DNA from: Aspergillus flavus
Lineage: Eukaryota; Ascomycota; Eurotiomycetes; Eurotiales; Aspergillaceae
DNA length: 64,000 nt
Reading direction: 5' to 3'
Assembly (NCBI RefSeq): GCF_009017415.1
Contig: NC_092409.1
Location: 4,154,001 to 4,218,000, forward strand
In this document: in pieces, positions 35,875 to 47,541 of the stretch
Layout: every line of letters begins with the position of its first letter
Numbering within the stretch: position 1 is the first letter of the stretch
Program-made: the position numbers and the translations under genes
The notes under the pieces: generated by a model
The model's input: only the letters and a program-made list of their open reading frames with translations
The model's database searches: none
Told to the model about the DNA's origin: nothing

Positions 35875-38080
35875 ATTTGATCAACGAACTGTTGCGAAAT
35901 CTGCAAGGATTTTCTGTTGTTGCTTTCTTTCTTTCTTTTTTCTTTTTTCGTTTTGGAATGGTGTAGATAAATCGTCGTATTGCCAATATTAAAGCTTAAG
36001 GTATGTTGACTTTCTGTGCGCGATTCACGGACCCATATAATTCACGAAATTCTGCGCCAGGCGAGCAAACAAAAACGATTGACGTAGGAAGAGATTGTAA
36101 GAAGGCGAAGCGAGGACGGCAGACGGATGACCCAAAGAGGGCAAAGGAAAACCTAGAACCGGGTGTTCGAGAGGGTAAGAACCAAAGGATCGTTTGCCAC
36201 CGCGCAAGACGCGATCTGGGCGTGGCTGACTTATTATTATTCAGCCACGGGAATTTTTTTTTTGGCGGTTGTCGAGATATTGTTATTAGGAGCGTCAAGG
36301 GTGAGCCTGGTTGAATTGGGATTCCAGGGAGTCGCACGGGGGAGGAAGCGGGGTGGAGCGACAAAGGGCTTGTTGTTGGGAGCGACGAAGATACGACGTC
36401 TTGAAAGAAAGTGGGAAAAGAGAGAAAAGAGAAGCGATGACGATAACGCGCGCCGGTGTTTGGGGCGTGACCGCTTCCGTGTGGGGAAGTCAAAAGTCGG
36501 TTGCTGACGGATCGTCTAGTCTGCTTTTTATTATCAGTAGACAGTCGAGTCAAGTAGACACTGGAACTGTCAGTAGTAGTTCCAGACCCAAACACTCCCT
36601 CTCTCTCTCTTTGTCTCGCAACAATGATGAATGGAGAAAAGAGGTCAACAATCTTCCCCAGTCAATTTCTCGGCTCACCCAACCTTTTAATATTGAATAT
36701 TTATTAAAAGAAATTGAGATTCCCCAATACTACCTCCGTGGACCTCAAATGGATGAGATCCCCGCTGCCGTAAACAGACAGTGGAGACCGACCCAGACTG
36801 AAGGAAAAGAAGACAACCAGGCCCTGAAAATAGAGCTATTATGGGGAATAAAAGCGAGACAAAGACCCGGCAAATTCCCTGAAATCCCAGGATGAATCAA
36901 ATGAACCCCCGGTTGCAGGAATTGCAGAGATCCTGTGCATGTTTCTCCCCCTTGAGCAGCATACTCCCTTGTCTACTACGTACGAGTAAATTAATACTTC
37001 CTCCCTTACTAAATCACCCGAGCAGCTCTAAGATTTCACTACTCATGCAGCCATCCCTACGACAACCCCCAACTATTCGTTCTATTACTGGTTTACTCAA
37101 CTGTAGGGGTGAGTTTACCAACCGAGTATGCAATACGGAGCCCTCGGAAGTGCTGATCAATGGGTCAACACAAGCAAATCGAACGCTGCTTAATTCTTCC
37201 TCCACTCTCCTCGTGTGATGCATCCAACCGAACCAGGGAAAACACCGGATCGGGCAATCAGAACTTAGCATTCTCGAATTCCACTTTAACGGTACTCGTG
37301 ATAGTTAACCGCTAATCCTGGACTGTTGAATCCATGCCTCTGTTTGCGTCATTCTCCCCGTCTTCAGTTTAGCGCCTGCCCATTGGAATGTCTTTGATCG
37401 GTTTTGACCTCTTAGAAAAGAAAAAAAAAAAAAAAAAAAAAAACTTTAGTTCCATTTTTCCCCTATTGAATTTTTCTAGAAAGGGCACGGTAACATTATG
37501 GACTTCCTCTAAATATTTATTACCTTCCACTCCCTATACATTCTATCTTAAAACCAAGGGCAATATACCAGCAGTAGTCTGTAATCAAATAAACATGGTT
37601 TGGTTGCAAACGGTTGGATTTACTTTTCCCAGTTATTTCATGCATCTGGATTGCACCCGACCAAAGGCTTTCTGTGCAGCCTGACCAATCATAGTCTAAG
37701 TCACCCTCATTCTTCATCTCTTAGCAGGTCTACCAAACTTAGATTAATGCCCGAGTCTGGGAAGGAAAATAATAATTAAAAAGAGGGGGGAAAATAATAA
37801 GATAAATTGTACCCAAATCCCTATCCTTTACATTCAGAACTCCCCACTATACAAGAACAGAAATGTTCGAACCAAACGTTCTTACAAAAACAAATACACG
37901 ACCGGCGGTTACAAAAATAGTAGGTATTCGGTAGTCAAGATCCACAATTCAGTGCAAAGAAACAAAGCGAGATAAGACAAACTCCCACAACGGTTTCGTA
38001 ACGAGCCGTAAATAAAAGGATGCACAAGAGTAGAGTAACAGATCATGGAAACGCAAACAGACCAGTCTGAAGAATATCGC
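35875..38080. other. Forkhead-gene promoter and pacC terminator region, no gene
   Basis: 2.2 kb with only weak open frames. Next to the forkhead start are T/C-rich repeats (CTTTCTTTCTTTTTTC, about 35927-35947), typical of a promoter. Confidence 0.55.
37421..37443. repeat. Homopolymer of 23 A
   Basis: Uninterrupted run of A, preceded by GAAAAG. It could be assembly-sensitive or a nucleosome-free poly(dA:dT) element. Confidence 0.9.
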
Positions 38081-40262
38081 TTAATTAGGCATCTTAGAAT
38101 CACCATCCTCATCCACTCCCCGTAGTGTTGGGTACATCACCGTATCACCTCCCGCCTCAGGTTTCACCGGGGACTCACACTTGGCAGGATGAGAAACGGG
38201 CTCGGTCTCCACACCTTCCATGTGGCCATCGGGTCCAGCCTCTGGGGTGCGCGACTCACGAGTCATGCCTGAATCGCCGTCATATTCACCCCGTTCGAGA
38301 CGAGACGCGATGTAATTGCGCAGGTACTCGATAAGGCGAACCTTTTCAACCCACTGCACGTCTGATCGCTCAGCGACCTCAGTCGCGGCTTGGGCCGTCC
38401 GCATCGTCTCTGCTTCGTTTGCCGAGCCCGAAAGAGCAGGGTCAATCAAGCTAGCGGAGATGCGACCGGGTGACGAGGGTGCTTGACGCGGCTTGGCAGG
38501 TGGTGTCCGCTCTCCGTCATCCTTATTATCATGAGACAGATCCATTGGCTCAGGTAGATGACGCTCCTCTGGCCTTGCGCGTTGTAAGGTGCCACCGGTA
38601 TACCGGCGACGATCATCATGGTCAAAGATACCACCAAGAGTGGACGGAGGAGCTGCGCTTGATGTGGTCGGGTAGCCAGCGGCCATGCTGTCAGACATAG
38701 TAGCCGATGGAAGGCGGGGGTACATGCTTGAGCCACCTTCGTGATGAGGAGGAGATACCCGGCTTGTTGACGGCAGGGAGATGGGCGACCGACCAGAGGT
38801 ATACGATTGCGCGCTCGAGGGTGGTGTGAGTGCGGGTGTCCCAGTCGGCGAATGGGTCGCAGGATTAGCCATAATGGGGCCTGCGGAAGTGGTGGCCGTA
38901 GCATGGCTTGGAGGCAGCTGACTGGGTGGCGAGTGGGTGGTGCGATAGCTCATGCCGCCATGAACGTAATGGGCACCCGGCTGAGCAACACCAGCAGCTG
39001 CCACGTTGTCGTCATTTTCATAGATGGTATCCTGCATCTGCTGCAAGAACTGATCGATGTTGATCAGGTCGTTCTTGGTACGGACGTTACTCATGGGAGG
39101 GAGATGATACGCGGGAGCGGGAGGATGTCCACCAGGGCTATAGCCTCCGCCACCTACTGCCACAGGCGCAGGCATGGGTTGATATTCAGGGAGTGGGCCA
39201 CCGCTGAGAATGGGAAGAGACAGGCTTTGTAAACCAAGTAGGCGTTGCCCAACTGCGGCGTACGAGTTTGGATCGAACTGGCGACGCTTGAGGTCACCGA
39301 AAAACTCGTTCAGGGCATCATATCCACGCTTTTTCGACTCGTATGATGCGTGGCCGGCCTCATGTCCGTGATTAAGCGCATAGTAAACGTTACCGTAAGA
39401 CGGGTTCGCTGGTTGAGGTGGATGATGAGATTGATAGTACTGAGGAGCTCCGTGAGCATAACCCTGGCTGGGGACGGGGTTTAAGGCGGGTTCGAAGTAA
39501 TGCGTAGCGGTAGCATAGCCTAGAGCTCCATAGGGTCAGTTACGCAGCGAATGCAGCTAGAGACACAGGACACACCTTTTGCTGGGTTACCTCCAAACAT
39601 TATATCTGGATTCCGGGAACCCGGTTCAGGTGACCGAACCAGAACCGAATCATCTGCATGTGTCTTGACATGTTTCTTCAAGTCCTGAGGGCGCTTGAAG
39701 GCCTTTCCACAGAAGTCACACTTGTGAGGTTTTAAAGGCACATGTACTCGGATATGAGAGGTGATATGGTCGCGCTTAACAGTAGTAGTTCGGCAACTGC
39801 CCCATTGGCAAGTCAAGTTGAGATTATTTGTGCTCTTGCGACCTACGTGACGTTCGCAGACGTGCTCCTATAACATGATCAGCTACGTTCAAAAGTAAGC
39901 GATTGAGGTGCTCCCATGTGATATGTCGAAAGGACAAGTGGCAACAATGCCTGCTGTGTGGGGTGACGATGATCGCAGGAGTATGGGATCACGGGTGAGC
40001 TTACATAGAGGGATTCTGGGGTGGGACACTTCTCAGAACATCCTTGCCAAAGACAAGACAACTCTTCGGTCGGGCGCGCAGCACCATTAACAGGGGGAGA
40101 TGCCACAGCTGCGGTCGCTGCGGCTGCGGTTGCCGTCACCGAGGATGTCGTGGTAGCAGAGACTTGAGGCGGCGACTGGGTTTGGGGTTGCTCCTGCGAA
40201 GTCGACGCGGCAATAGGAGCAGCCGCAGTCGAAGGGGAAGTGGTGTCTTGGGGTTCCGACAT
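38081..40262 (-). CDS. pacC: pH-response transcription factor PacC
   Basis: Exons read downward: 40262-40005, 39867-39576 and 39519-38081; 662 aa (A. nidulans PacC is 678). Three C2H2 zinc fingers span about 68-165: [20 protein letters not shown], then [19 protein letters not shown], then [17 protein letters not shown]. Finger 3 and its neighbour recognise GCCARG in the known family. Downstream are the NLS-like basic patch ([14 protein letters not shown]), a Ser/Pro-rich activation region and two YPXL motifs (YPRL at about 450, YPTL at about 646), the docking sites for PalA. This means the full-length form should be processed by the Pal pathway at alkaline pH. The first intron splits zinc finger 1 (SLY|EHV). 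The N-terminal Ala/Thr/Pro-rich 65 residues are variable in the family. The gene has an unusual number of candidate PacC sites in its own upstream region. Confidence 0.97.
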
Positions 40263-40263
40263 T

Positions 40264-41721
40264 GCCAAGAAAATTTCTTGTCCCTTTTCTTGGGAGCGGA
40301 AGTCGTCGTGAAAGGACTCAATACAAGTCAAACCAAGTGGGATGTTCCTCAATAGACAACCAAAGATGTCCAAGCCAAGGGACTTCTGGCTAATAAGGAA
40401 GATCAGGGATGGGGAGAGAAGGTAAGACGCGATGAGTTGGCAATGACAACAACTACCAATGCAACACGCGTATGTTACCGAATATAGAACTGTTGTGAAA
40501 AACACAAGATGATATAAATGAAAGGGGGGAGTGAAGGGAAGACTGGGAAAAAGACAGACAGGACAATTCAGGGGGAAATATGGGGAGAGATAAGAAGAGA
40601 GGAAGTCTTGGAAGCAAGAGGGGGAGGCTTGGGTTCTTGTCCTGTGCGGACATCCGGAGCCGAGCCTTGCCCAGAAAAGACCGCTTGCACAGCCCGGCGG
40701 AGGACAGGGACAAGACGACAAGACCGGGCCAAGAATGATGCGGGGCTGTGGCGCTCCTTACTTCCCGTATTGGTCTGGTACGATACCGCACGTGCAGGAA
40801 AATTAGGCCACCACTTTTTTCCTTGTTCTACTCCGTAATATTTCACAGGAAGAGTGGACACATCTTACTAGCAAAGCAAGGAGAAAGAAAAAAACAAAAT
40901 GGGAAAAAGGAGAAAGGCAACCTGGCATAATCAATCCCCTGGAAACGGATTCGTTTCTCAGAATGATACCTCCAATGCACCGTCAGAATGACACTACTTA
41001 ACTCAATATTATTCCCCAATATAGTGTCCACATGTCACGATCGGCAGCCGACCTGAAACGTACCATACAACAGCATTACCGGAGACCTGCGACCCTCGGG
41101 CCCCGCTTACAAAAGTGATGGGTTAGCGCCAATCAGACCCTGGAAAGACGGGGGTATCACTAACCTGATTGGGCCAGTTCTCGGGGAAATTTAAACGAGA
41201 TCACGAGCGGTTACCTGAAAATCAAACCACGATTGGGCCTTATCAAAGGAACCAACGATAGCCTGGAGCCGATTCTAAATTACCTCATATTCGACCACAA
41301 CCGGGGCCAAGAGTGCTTTTTCAGAAGTCCTGGTCTTCAGTGGGAAGTAACCACGGGTACTCTCTTGGCACCTCCCTGTCTTGGTCTTCCGCTCCGTGAA
41401 AGCCTTGGGAGTGGCCAAGATGATCAATCGAGACTGCCATACTTGGCGCTAGACTTAATAATCTTGCTGCCTTGGCTTTGTGGCATTTTGAGGTTATTGA
41501 ACGGCTGCTAAACTTTATCCCAGGTCCAACTTTATAGAAAGAGGACTGAACGCGACCTTTTACGAGCCGTGGAAATGGGGAAAGGAAATAAAAAAAAGAA
41601 CAGGGCTAGCCAATAGTTCAACATCTGCCAACAACCTCTTTGACAGAACAGTCCAATTACCTTACATAAGTACATCATTAACTTTTATCAGATGGTGTCC
41701 GTTGAAAGAGTGTTTGCCAAG
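40264..41721. promoter_or_regulatory. Cluster of nine GCCAAG (PacC-type) sites upstream of pacC
   Basis: Exact matches to GCCAAG on the plus strand at 40264-40269, 40374-40379, 40728-40733, 41306-41311, 41414-41419 and 41716-41721. Matches on the minus strand (CTTGGC) are at 41364-41369, 41442-41447 and 41471-41476. Five lie within 171 bases (41306-41476), in both orientations, about 1.05-1.2 kb before the pacC ATG. The first lies two bases upstream of the ATG. The only other gene bordering this interval is the GTPase, whose stop codon is 1.7 kb beyond the last site, so pacC is the only gene these could control locally as an upstream region. Confidence 0.65.
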
Positions 41722-43412
41722 AGATTCCAAGTGTGAGGTTAAGATATGGAATTCAATTAGCTGGGTACAACCCACGTGCTTCTGGAAGGGGAACGGCTAT
41801 CAATCCAGATGGCGACTTTAGGAGGTTTCACTTTCCCACACAGGTGCATCCTCCGAATGTCCCCTTCCTTATCTCAAGCTTGTGCCCACTTTTCTTTTTC
41901 GGACTATCTCCCGGAAAGGATATGGCAATCACCTCGTTCACCGAGATACAGACTGAGTTGAACCCTCTCATAAGCTTTGGTTGTCTATCCAAACTCACCT
42001 TGGAATGCCTCCCTGTGTCCATTCCATTTCTAGTATGGTACAGGGTACAGGGGTACATCGTTACCAATGTCTGTATAAAATCCACGTATCGGCTTCTTGT
42101 ACGGAGTACAGTGTAGTACATACTGTACATATAGTAATGGTTTCCTGCAACACCGAGTGATTATTGCAGATACTCAGGTGTGACCTCTTACTGACTAAGG
42201 CTCTGGTAGAAATGCCGTCAATTGCAGCCCGTATACGATCCCTAGGATTCGGTCAAAGCATCCCGACACAATCCGATTCTACTAGTCTTGGTATTCCACA
42301 AATACCTTAGTGGCCGAAATCCTTGCTAGGTAACGATCCTCGACGGCCAAACGGAATGGAAGAACAATCTTCACCACAGCAAAACACACAGGGCTGTTCT
42401 TAAGGGATTTCCTTGCATCAAATGACCATGTTACTCGACCAGGAAACCTCCTATCCCGAATTCGTCACCCACCTCCGTTACTAATAAAGTTGCCACGGCT
42501 CGTATGGCAAGCTGCGCTACAAAATGGCTTCTCTTACTTAGAAAGGGTACATCGTCTTAAGCTTAATCTGCCTACTGGTGTGAACATTACGACGATATGC
42601 TACCACCTACTTCGTGTCTGCCAGGGTCGTTCCACTCGCCCCAAGTTTCCGTATGGTGTAAAAAAAAAAAATAAAAAAATAAAACAGTAATTAAATGTTT
42701 GGATACAAGGATATATACATTCCAATTGTAAACAAACATTACACTGGTGACTAGTACCCCGGCTGGCAGCGCCATTTTAGTTTCAAATCCAGCGGATTAT
42801 ATATGTAGTGGCTCACGGCCAGTTGTTGTTAGCCTCAACGTTGTAATATTTTAGTACGTGCATTAGTCCTCAGTATATGATGCACCATCCGTGGATATGG
42901 CATATGCTCCGCAGGTACTACTTCGTATACGAGAAATTGCGGGCCTTTCCCCGCACTTTTTCTCCATACGCAATGTATTAGTACACTTTTCTGATAAAGA
43001 TCTAACACTCAATTTGAGCGCGTGTTGTGCTATTTTGGGGGTGTCAATTGCTGGTCGGTGTTGAGTTGGTTTGACGGGAGACAAGACCATAGACCGCTTG
43101 GGTTATGTTTTCCAAAACATGAATCATTGTACACGAGTCAAACATCACCCCTCCCCCCCTCCCCCCCCTTGGCATTCGTTGTTCTAAACTATCTTGATCA
43201 TAATATCTTCCAAATACGTAAGGGAAAGGTGGACTTAGCACGTGATATTCCATATCCCGGGGATATGGCCAGCACATATATCTGATGCCGGGGAACTTCC
43301 ATCTATAACTCTGTCCCAGCAGATGTGCTGCTCAGTCTCCCAAAGGTTTAGAGAACACCCACTTCGGACATATTATTTTTAATGATCTCTAAGAATGACA
43401 TCCACCCCATCA
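41722..43412. other. Distal intergenic DNA between pacC promoter and GTPase gene
   Basis: No gene. Short palindromic GTAC-rich strings (GTACGGAGTACAGTGTAGTA near 42100) and a C-tract at 43148-43168 are the only structure noticed. Confidence 0.5.
43148..43168. repeat. C-rich tract (C4-T-C7-T-C8)
   Basis: Twenty-one bases with only two T among C. The complementary strand is G-rich enough to form a G-quadruplex. It lies about 250 bases beyond the 3' end of the GTPase gene. Confidence 0.8.
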
Positions 43413-44125
43413 TTAAAGCACAACACATCTACAGCTACCAGGATGAAACGGCCTATACCGTTTTGGCGTCGTCGCAACCCCATCAGCCTGCGGAAACAGC
43501 GAATGTTCAGCTTCATATCGGCGCTCTCGAATATTTCGAACCGCTTTATTGAACGCCGCCTCAACATTAACATTATCCCTAGCTGAAGCCTCAACATACT
43601 CGCCGCACAACTCTTTACCGAGCTCCATGCCCTCCGTTTCCGACACGGCCCGCTTATGTTGCAGGTCACTCTTGTTCCCGACCAAGATCAAAGGCGCAAA
43701 AAACGGCGCGCCCGGATGTGTAGCAGGTGGGTTTATCGAGTGGTCATCTACAACCTGCTTGATCTTTCGGACCTGATCGTAGTATTTCCGAACATGGGTG
43801 AATGATTCCCGGGATGCGACGTCGAAAACCAAAACGAAGACTTCACCCTGTCGAATCCATTCTTCGATCAGCATCGCATATTGCTCTCGGCCGGCTGTGT
43901 CTATGATATCGAGGATGCATTCTTGACCGTCGACTACGGTGGACTTGCGGATACTGTCGTCCGCTGTGGCTTCATGTGTGCCGGAGAAGTGGTCGAGGCA
44001 GAGCTGAACTTATCGGTTACTGTTAAGTTGACTCGATGGAGTGGTACTTTACTTACCCGTAGGATGAGTGCTGATTTGCCCACGCCTTCGTCACCGACTA
44101 TTACTACTTTTACCTTGTCTGGCAT
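43413..44125 (-). CDS. Ras-like small GTPase with CaaX end and atypical catalytic positions
   Basis: Exons 44125-44057 and 44003-43413 encode 219 aa. The P-loop is GDEGVGKSAL (residues 11-20). The switch I-like EATADDSIRK keeps the Thr equivalent to Ras Thr35. Switch II is DTAGREQYA, with NKSD and EASARD for guanine specificity. It ends in CRCVVL, a CaaX box whose final Leu predicts geranylgeranylation, with a second Cys two residues earlier. Compared with Ras, Glu13 stands at the Gly12 position and Arg62 at the Gln61 position. Both positions normally support GTP hydrolysis, so intrinsic and GAP-stimulated hydrolysis may be weak. The insertion NPPATHPGAPFFAPLI before the NKSD motif is unusual. 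It should be membrane-bound and signal in the GTP form; pathway unknown. The gene is on the same strand as pacC, 3.1 kb away. Confidence 0.9.
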
Positions 44126-45151
44126 GTCTGGCTAGCATAGGTGTGTGTGTGTGCTGATCGAGGGTTATAGTGAGTATCAGGAACAGTCGAATGGCTACAA
44201 GTAGAACTTGAGGGATATTTGTGTATCGAACTATTTCGCTGTCGGCAATCTTCAGATTGTCTCGAATTCTAGACTCAACGTCATCAATATCGAAGTTCGA
44301 GACAGTCCGAGAATCAGCCGATCGGTAAGTCGGCAGAGATGCATTGTTTAACCAATTCTAGTGTACAAGTAACAGTGAACTGAATGGCATGGTCTGGTCC
44401 CGTATGGACATACGGCCATATTACCGCCTTAGGCATACGAGAGGCGAACCCATTACATCATAGCACTAATTAGGGCATTGAAACTAAGCCTGTGGAAACA
44501 AAACCCGAGATATCGGGGGATGCTTTGAAGAAGCTAAACCTCAGTGTCAGCTGCTATTCCACGTGATGTTAATTCCTCTGGTTGATGAATTTCCAGAAGA
44601 ACGCTTGTGGCGTGCGGAAGGCGCGTTTATATCATCGGTACGCAAACCTGACATGGTCGATCCACTCAACCCCAAAGTCGTGTTAGGGTTTTCGGAACTA
44701 TTGTATTGACCAGTGAAACTAGAGAATGAGGGGTTTCTCCACTGGAATTTGCTATAATTTCCTGATGTCACATCTGTGACGATCGAGCTGTGGAGTGGTC
44801 TCGCGTTTATGTGCTACGGTCCCAAGGACAATGCCTTGACCCTGAAGGCCCCTCGCTTTTGCACCCCTGGCCTGCCTATTCCGGTGACCTCTGTAGAGTT
44901 TTCTTTGTAAGGCGAAGAGAATGTAAAGGCTTTATTTATAGCCAGGGCACCCTTAGCTACACTATTTCATCTAACGTGCCCTAGTCTTTACTGATAATAG
45001 ATCACCAGACACGAGACGAGAGCCAAGTAATTAACATCGAAACTTATCAGTCTAATGAGCGTAACGAATCAAACCATAAACATACAATGATTGAATGCTT
45101 CCTCATGATACGCTCCCAAACCATCACAGCAACACATTCCAAAATTTCACC
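44126..45151. other. Intergenic: GTPase promoter
   Basis: No gene. A (GT)6.5 microsatellite at 44141-44153 sits 16 bases upstream of the GTPase start. The frame at 44547-44771 begins with GTG and is not supported. Confidence 0.55.
44141..44153. repeat. (GT)n microsatellite
   Basis: Thirteen bases of alternating GT in the leader of the GTPase gene. Length polymorphism between strains is likely. Confidence 0.8.
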
Positions 45152-45469
45152 TTAATCAAAATCATCAAGCCAAGTGGCAGCGACTACATCCGCCTCATCC
45201 AAGTCTCGACTGCCTTGCTGCATCTTGGCACCATCCGTGAACGCAACTGGGTCTGACACGGGTTTTCCAGTTTTATCCATTCCAGTTTGAAGGAACTCCT
45301 GCAGCGTCATTCGCGAAGTCAGGTCTTCTTCCTGAGATTCACCGGCCGAGCGAGAGGTGTCCTGCAATCTCGAGGCTGCAGCCTGATTCTGCGTCGTATT
45401 CTGCAGCCGCCGCTGTTGAACTGTAGGGTCGGGGAGGAGAAATTCTGGATCGGCTGTTGGGGTCGGCAT
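45152..45469 (-). CDS. Small hypothetical protein, 105 aa
   Basis: A single frame from an ATG at 45469 to a TAA. The product is polar and mostly disordered. A Gln/Arg/Ser-rich N-terminal half (LLPDPTVQQRRLQNTTQNQA) precedes a more ordered block (MTLQEFLQTGMDKTGKPVSD) and an acidic tail (DLDEADVVAATWLDDFD). Composition and codon use look like a real protein, not a shadow frame. I do not recognise a family. No cysteine, signal peptide or membrane segment. The acidic end could bind a partner, but that is a guess. Confidence 0.5.
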   Translation of the reverse strand: MPTPTADPEFLLPDPTVQQRRLQNTTQNQAAASRLQDTSRSAGESQEEDLTSRMTLQEFLQTGMDKTGKPVSDPVAFTDGAKMQQGSRDLDEADVVAATWLDDFD

Positions 45470-47541
45470 TGTGATTTGAGATGTGGTTTAGGCTCTGTGG
45501 TAGTTAGTGTTCAGTTCTTTGGTCGGTGGTGATCTGCCGTGGATGGGGAGGCGCTGTTTCGAGATGAAAGGAACAGAAACAAACCCAGGAGGAGATGAAT
45601 GCGTCTACTTAGGTATGAAAGAAATACACCTAGGAAACCCTCACTTTAATACCCCAGATACTGAGTGGGGAGATAGCAATAGAGTTGTTACTCGTGGACA
45701 ATAGGGTTTAGTGGCGCCTGTTTTGATACTGCTATGACGCTCACAATGTAAACGAAGTCCCAATCATATCCAGAATGTGACAGGATATAGTTCGATGGTG
45801 ATATCAGGAGACCAGTTTACTTTTGCTTTTACGTGATCTTGTGAAGATCGTGCTCTGACTGATTGAGTACATCCTGTCCCAGTTGATGCCTGAGATTGAG
45901 TATGGGATGTCTGTCCTTGCTGGAGTGCATCTAAGGCGCCGAAGATGGAAGGAGAGCTCTATGTGGAGATGAGTGTGCCAGGTACCCCGCTCTTCTATGA
46001 ATTAGTGTATAGAATTGTATTGACAATACTCGCAGTGGACAGGTCTATCGGCAGGGTTGGTAGAGATCTGGCAGGTTCTCAAGTCAATGATTATATAGAA
46101 AACGATGGAATAATGATAATGACCACATAAATCCTGTAGCTATTCTTTGGTCGTGAGGGAAAGTGATATGAAATACATTTCTAGATATAACATATACTTA
46201 GCTGCACCGGTCGCTTACAGTTCCCTCTAGTATGCTCAGTCAATGATCCAGGAGTACTTCTAGCTTACTCTATTTTGCTTCTTTTATGGTCTCTACTATA
46301 TTAGGTCCTTGAAGTGGATGTAGATTTGAATTCTCTTAAAGTTTTTTAATATAACTTCACCACAGTGAAGGCATTCACAAGAAAAGGCCTAATTACCTAA
46401 TTTATCAATACAGTTCTACTTGAACCATCTTGATTCTTCTCTTTTGATGACAAATATGTACATAGGGTACTTGGGTTAAGTCTTTTTACTCGGGTAATTT
46501 TACTTTATATATATAATATTCTGAGACTCCTAACGCAGGATCACCTAACCACTGTACTTGAAAACAGTCAATTTGGTAGGTGATACATATAAAAACTAGT
46601 TAGAGCATCAGTTGGATAATTTGAATAAATCTGTGGATGAATTTATACAATTTAGTCAGGTTCTACTAGGGTCACGATCTCCGTACATGACCTTCTAGTT
46701 TTGTCTTAGCCCTAGTCGGCTGCCCTAGGGATATTGACCTGATCAGGATAGTGTTCATCTCAAGGCTAAAGTACAACTATTGAGCTGGAATATGCCCTAC
46801 GTTCAACCGATTTGGAAAATGCACTGGAGAGTGCGTTGGGGTCCGGGTCCACCTTGTAGTGATTCAAATACCGACGGAGCGAATCAGAGGAAGGAAAAAC
46901 AAGAATGATTAAAGATTAGCATATAAAAATTAGGAAGAGGTTGAGTCTGAGGTCCCTCTCCCGAATTGCCCCTCCAGATAGTAGGTGGAGTTTCCGCTGC
47001 TCCCTTTTTGGGACAATGCTCGATTTTCTATGCATCATGAAACTGAACTACCCTTCGGCTACTGCGGGTTGCAGCGATCGTCGATTTGCCCGGACGAGGA
47101 TTGAAATGATGTCTATTTCCAACATACAGGACCGGTCAAGAGTGCCCAATGGGACTAACTACACTGCGTGAATCGCTCTTTCGCGTGCAGAAAGGTTACA
47201 AAAAAAACAGACCTGGAGAAAATCGGTGCTATTATGGGGCCAAAACCAGATAGCAATATGAGCACCCTTTCTGTCAACACCATGTGGATCCCCGAGTTGC
47301 TGGATATGGTAGATGTCTCACTTATGGCCCCCAGTCTAGCAATGTACTAGTTCTTTCGGTTTGACAGAAATTTCTCCGTGAGACGTTTCAGTGGAGAGAA
47401 TATCAAAGATGGAGGATATAGTCTTGCGGCCTATGACTGTCGCCGCCAACATATAAAGACCGGAATGAGAGACTCACGAATTTATCGCATTCTCTCCAAT
47501 ATACTTTGTTCAGTACCAGAATCCAGGTTATAATTGTTATC
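45470..47541. other. AT-rich intergenic region of 2 kb
   Basis: Frequent stops in all frames and low GC from about 46.1 to 46.7 kb. A perfect 8-bp inverted repeat (ATCACCTA at 46540, TAGGTGAT at 46577) is the only structure seen. No coding segment or transposon motif found. Confidence 0.5.

Noticed and set aside
44547..44771. A 74-codon minus-strand frame between the GTPase and small hypothetical genes
   Set aside because: Begins with GTG; low-complexity Ser/Asn composition and no splice context.
46540..46584. 8-bp inverted repeat in AT-rich DNA, considered as a transposon end
   Set aside because: Arms too short, no target-site duplication and no transposase remnant nearby.
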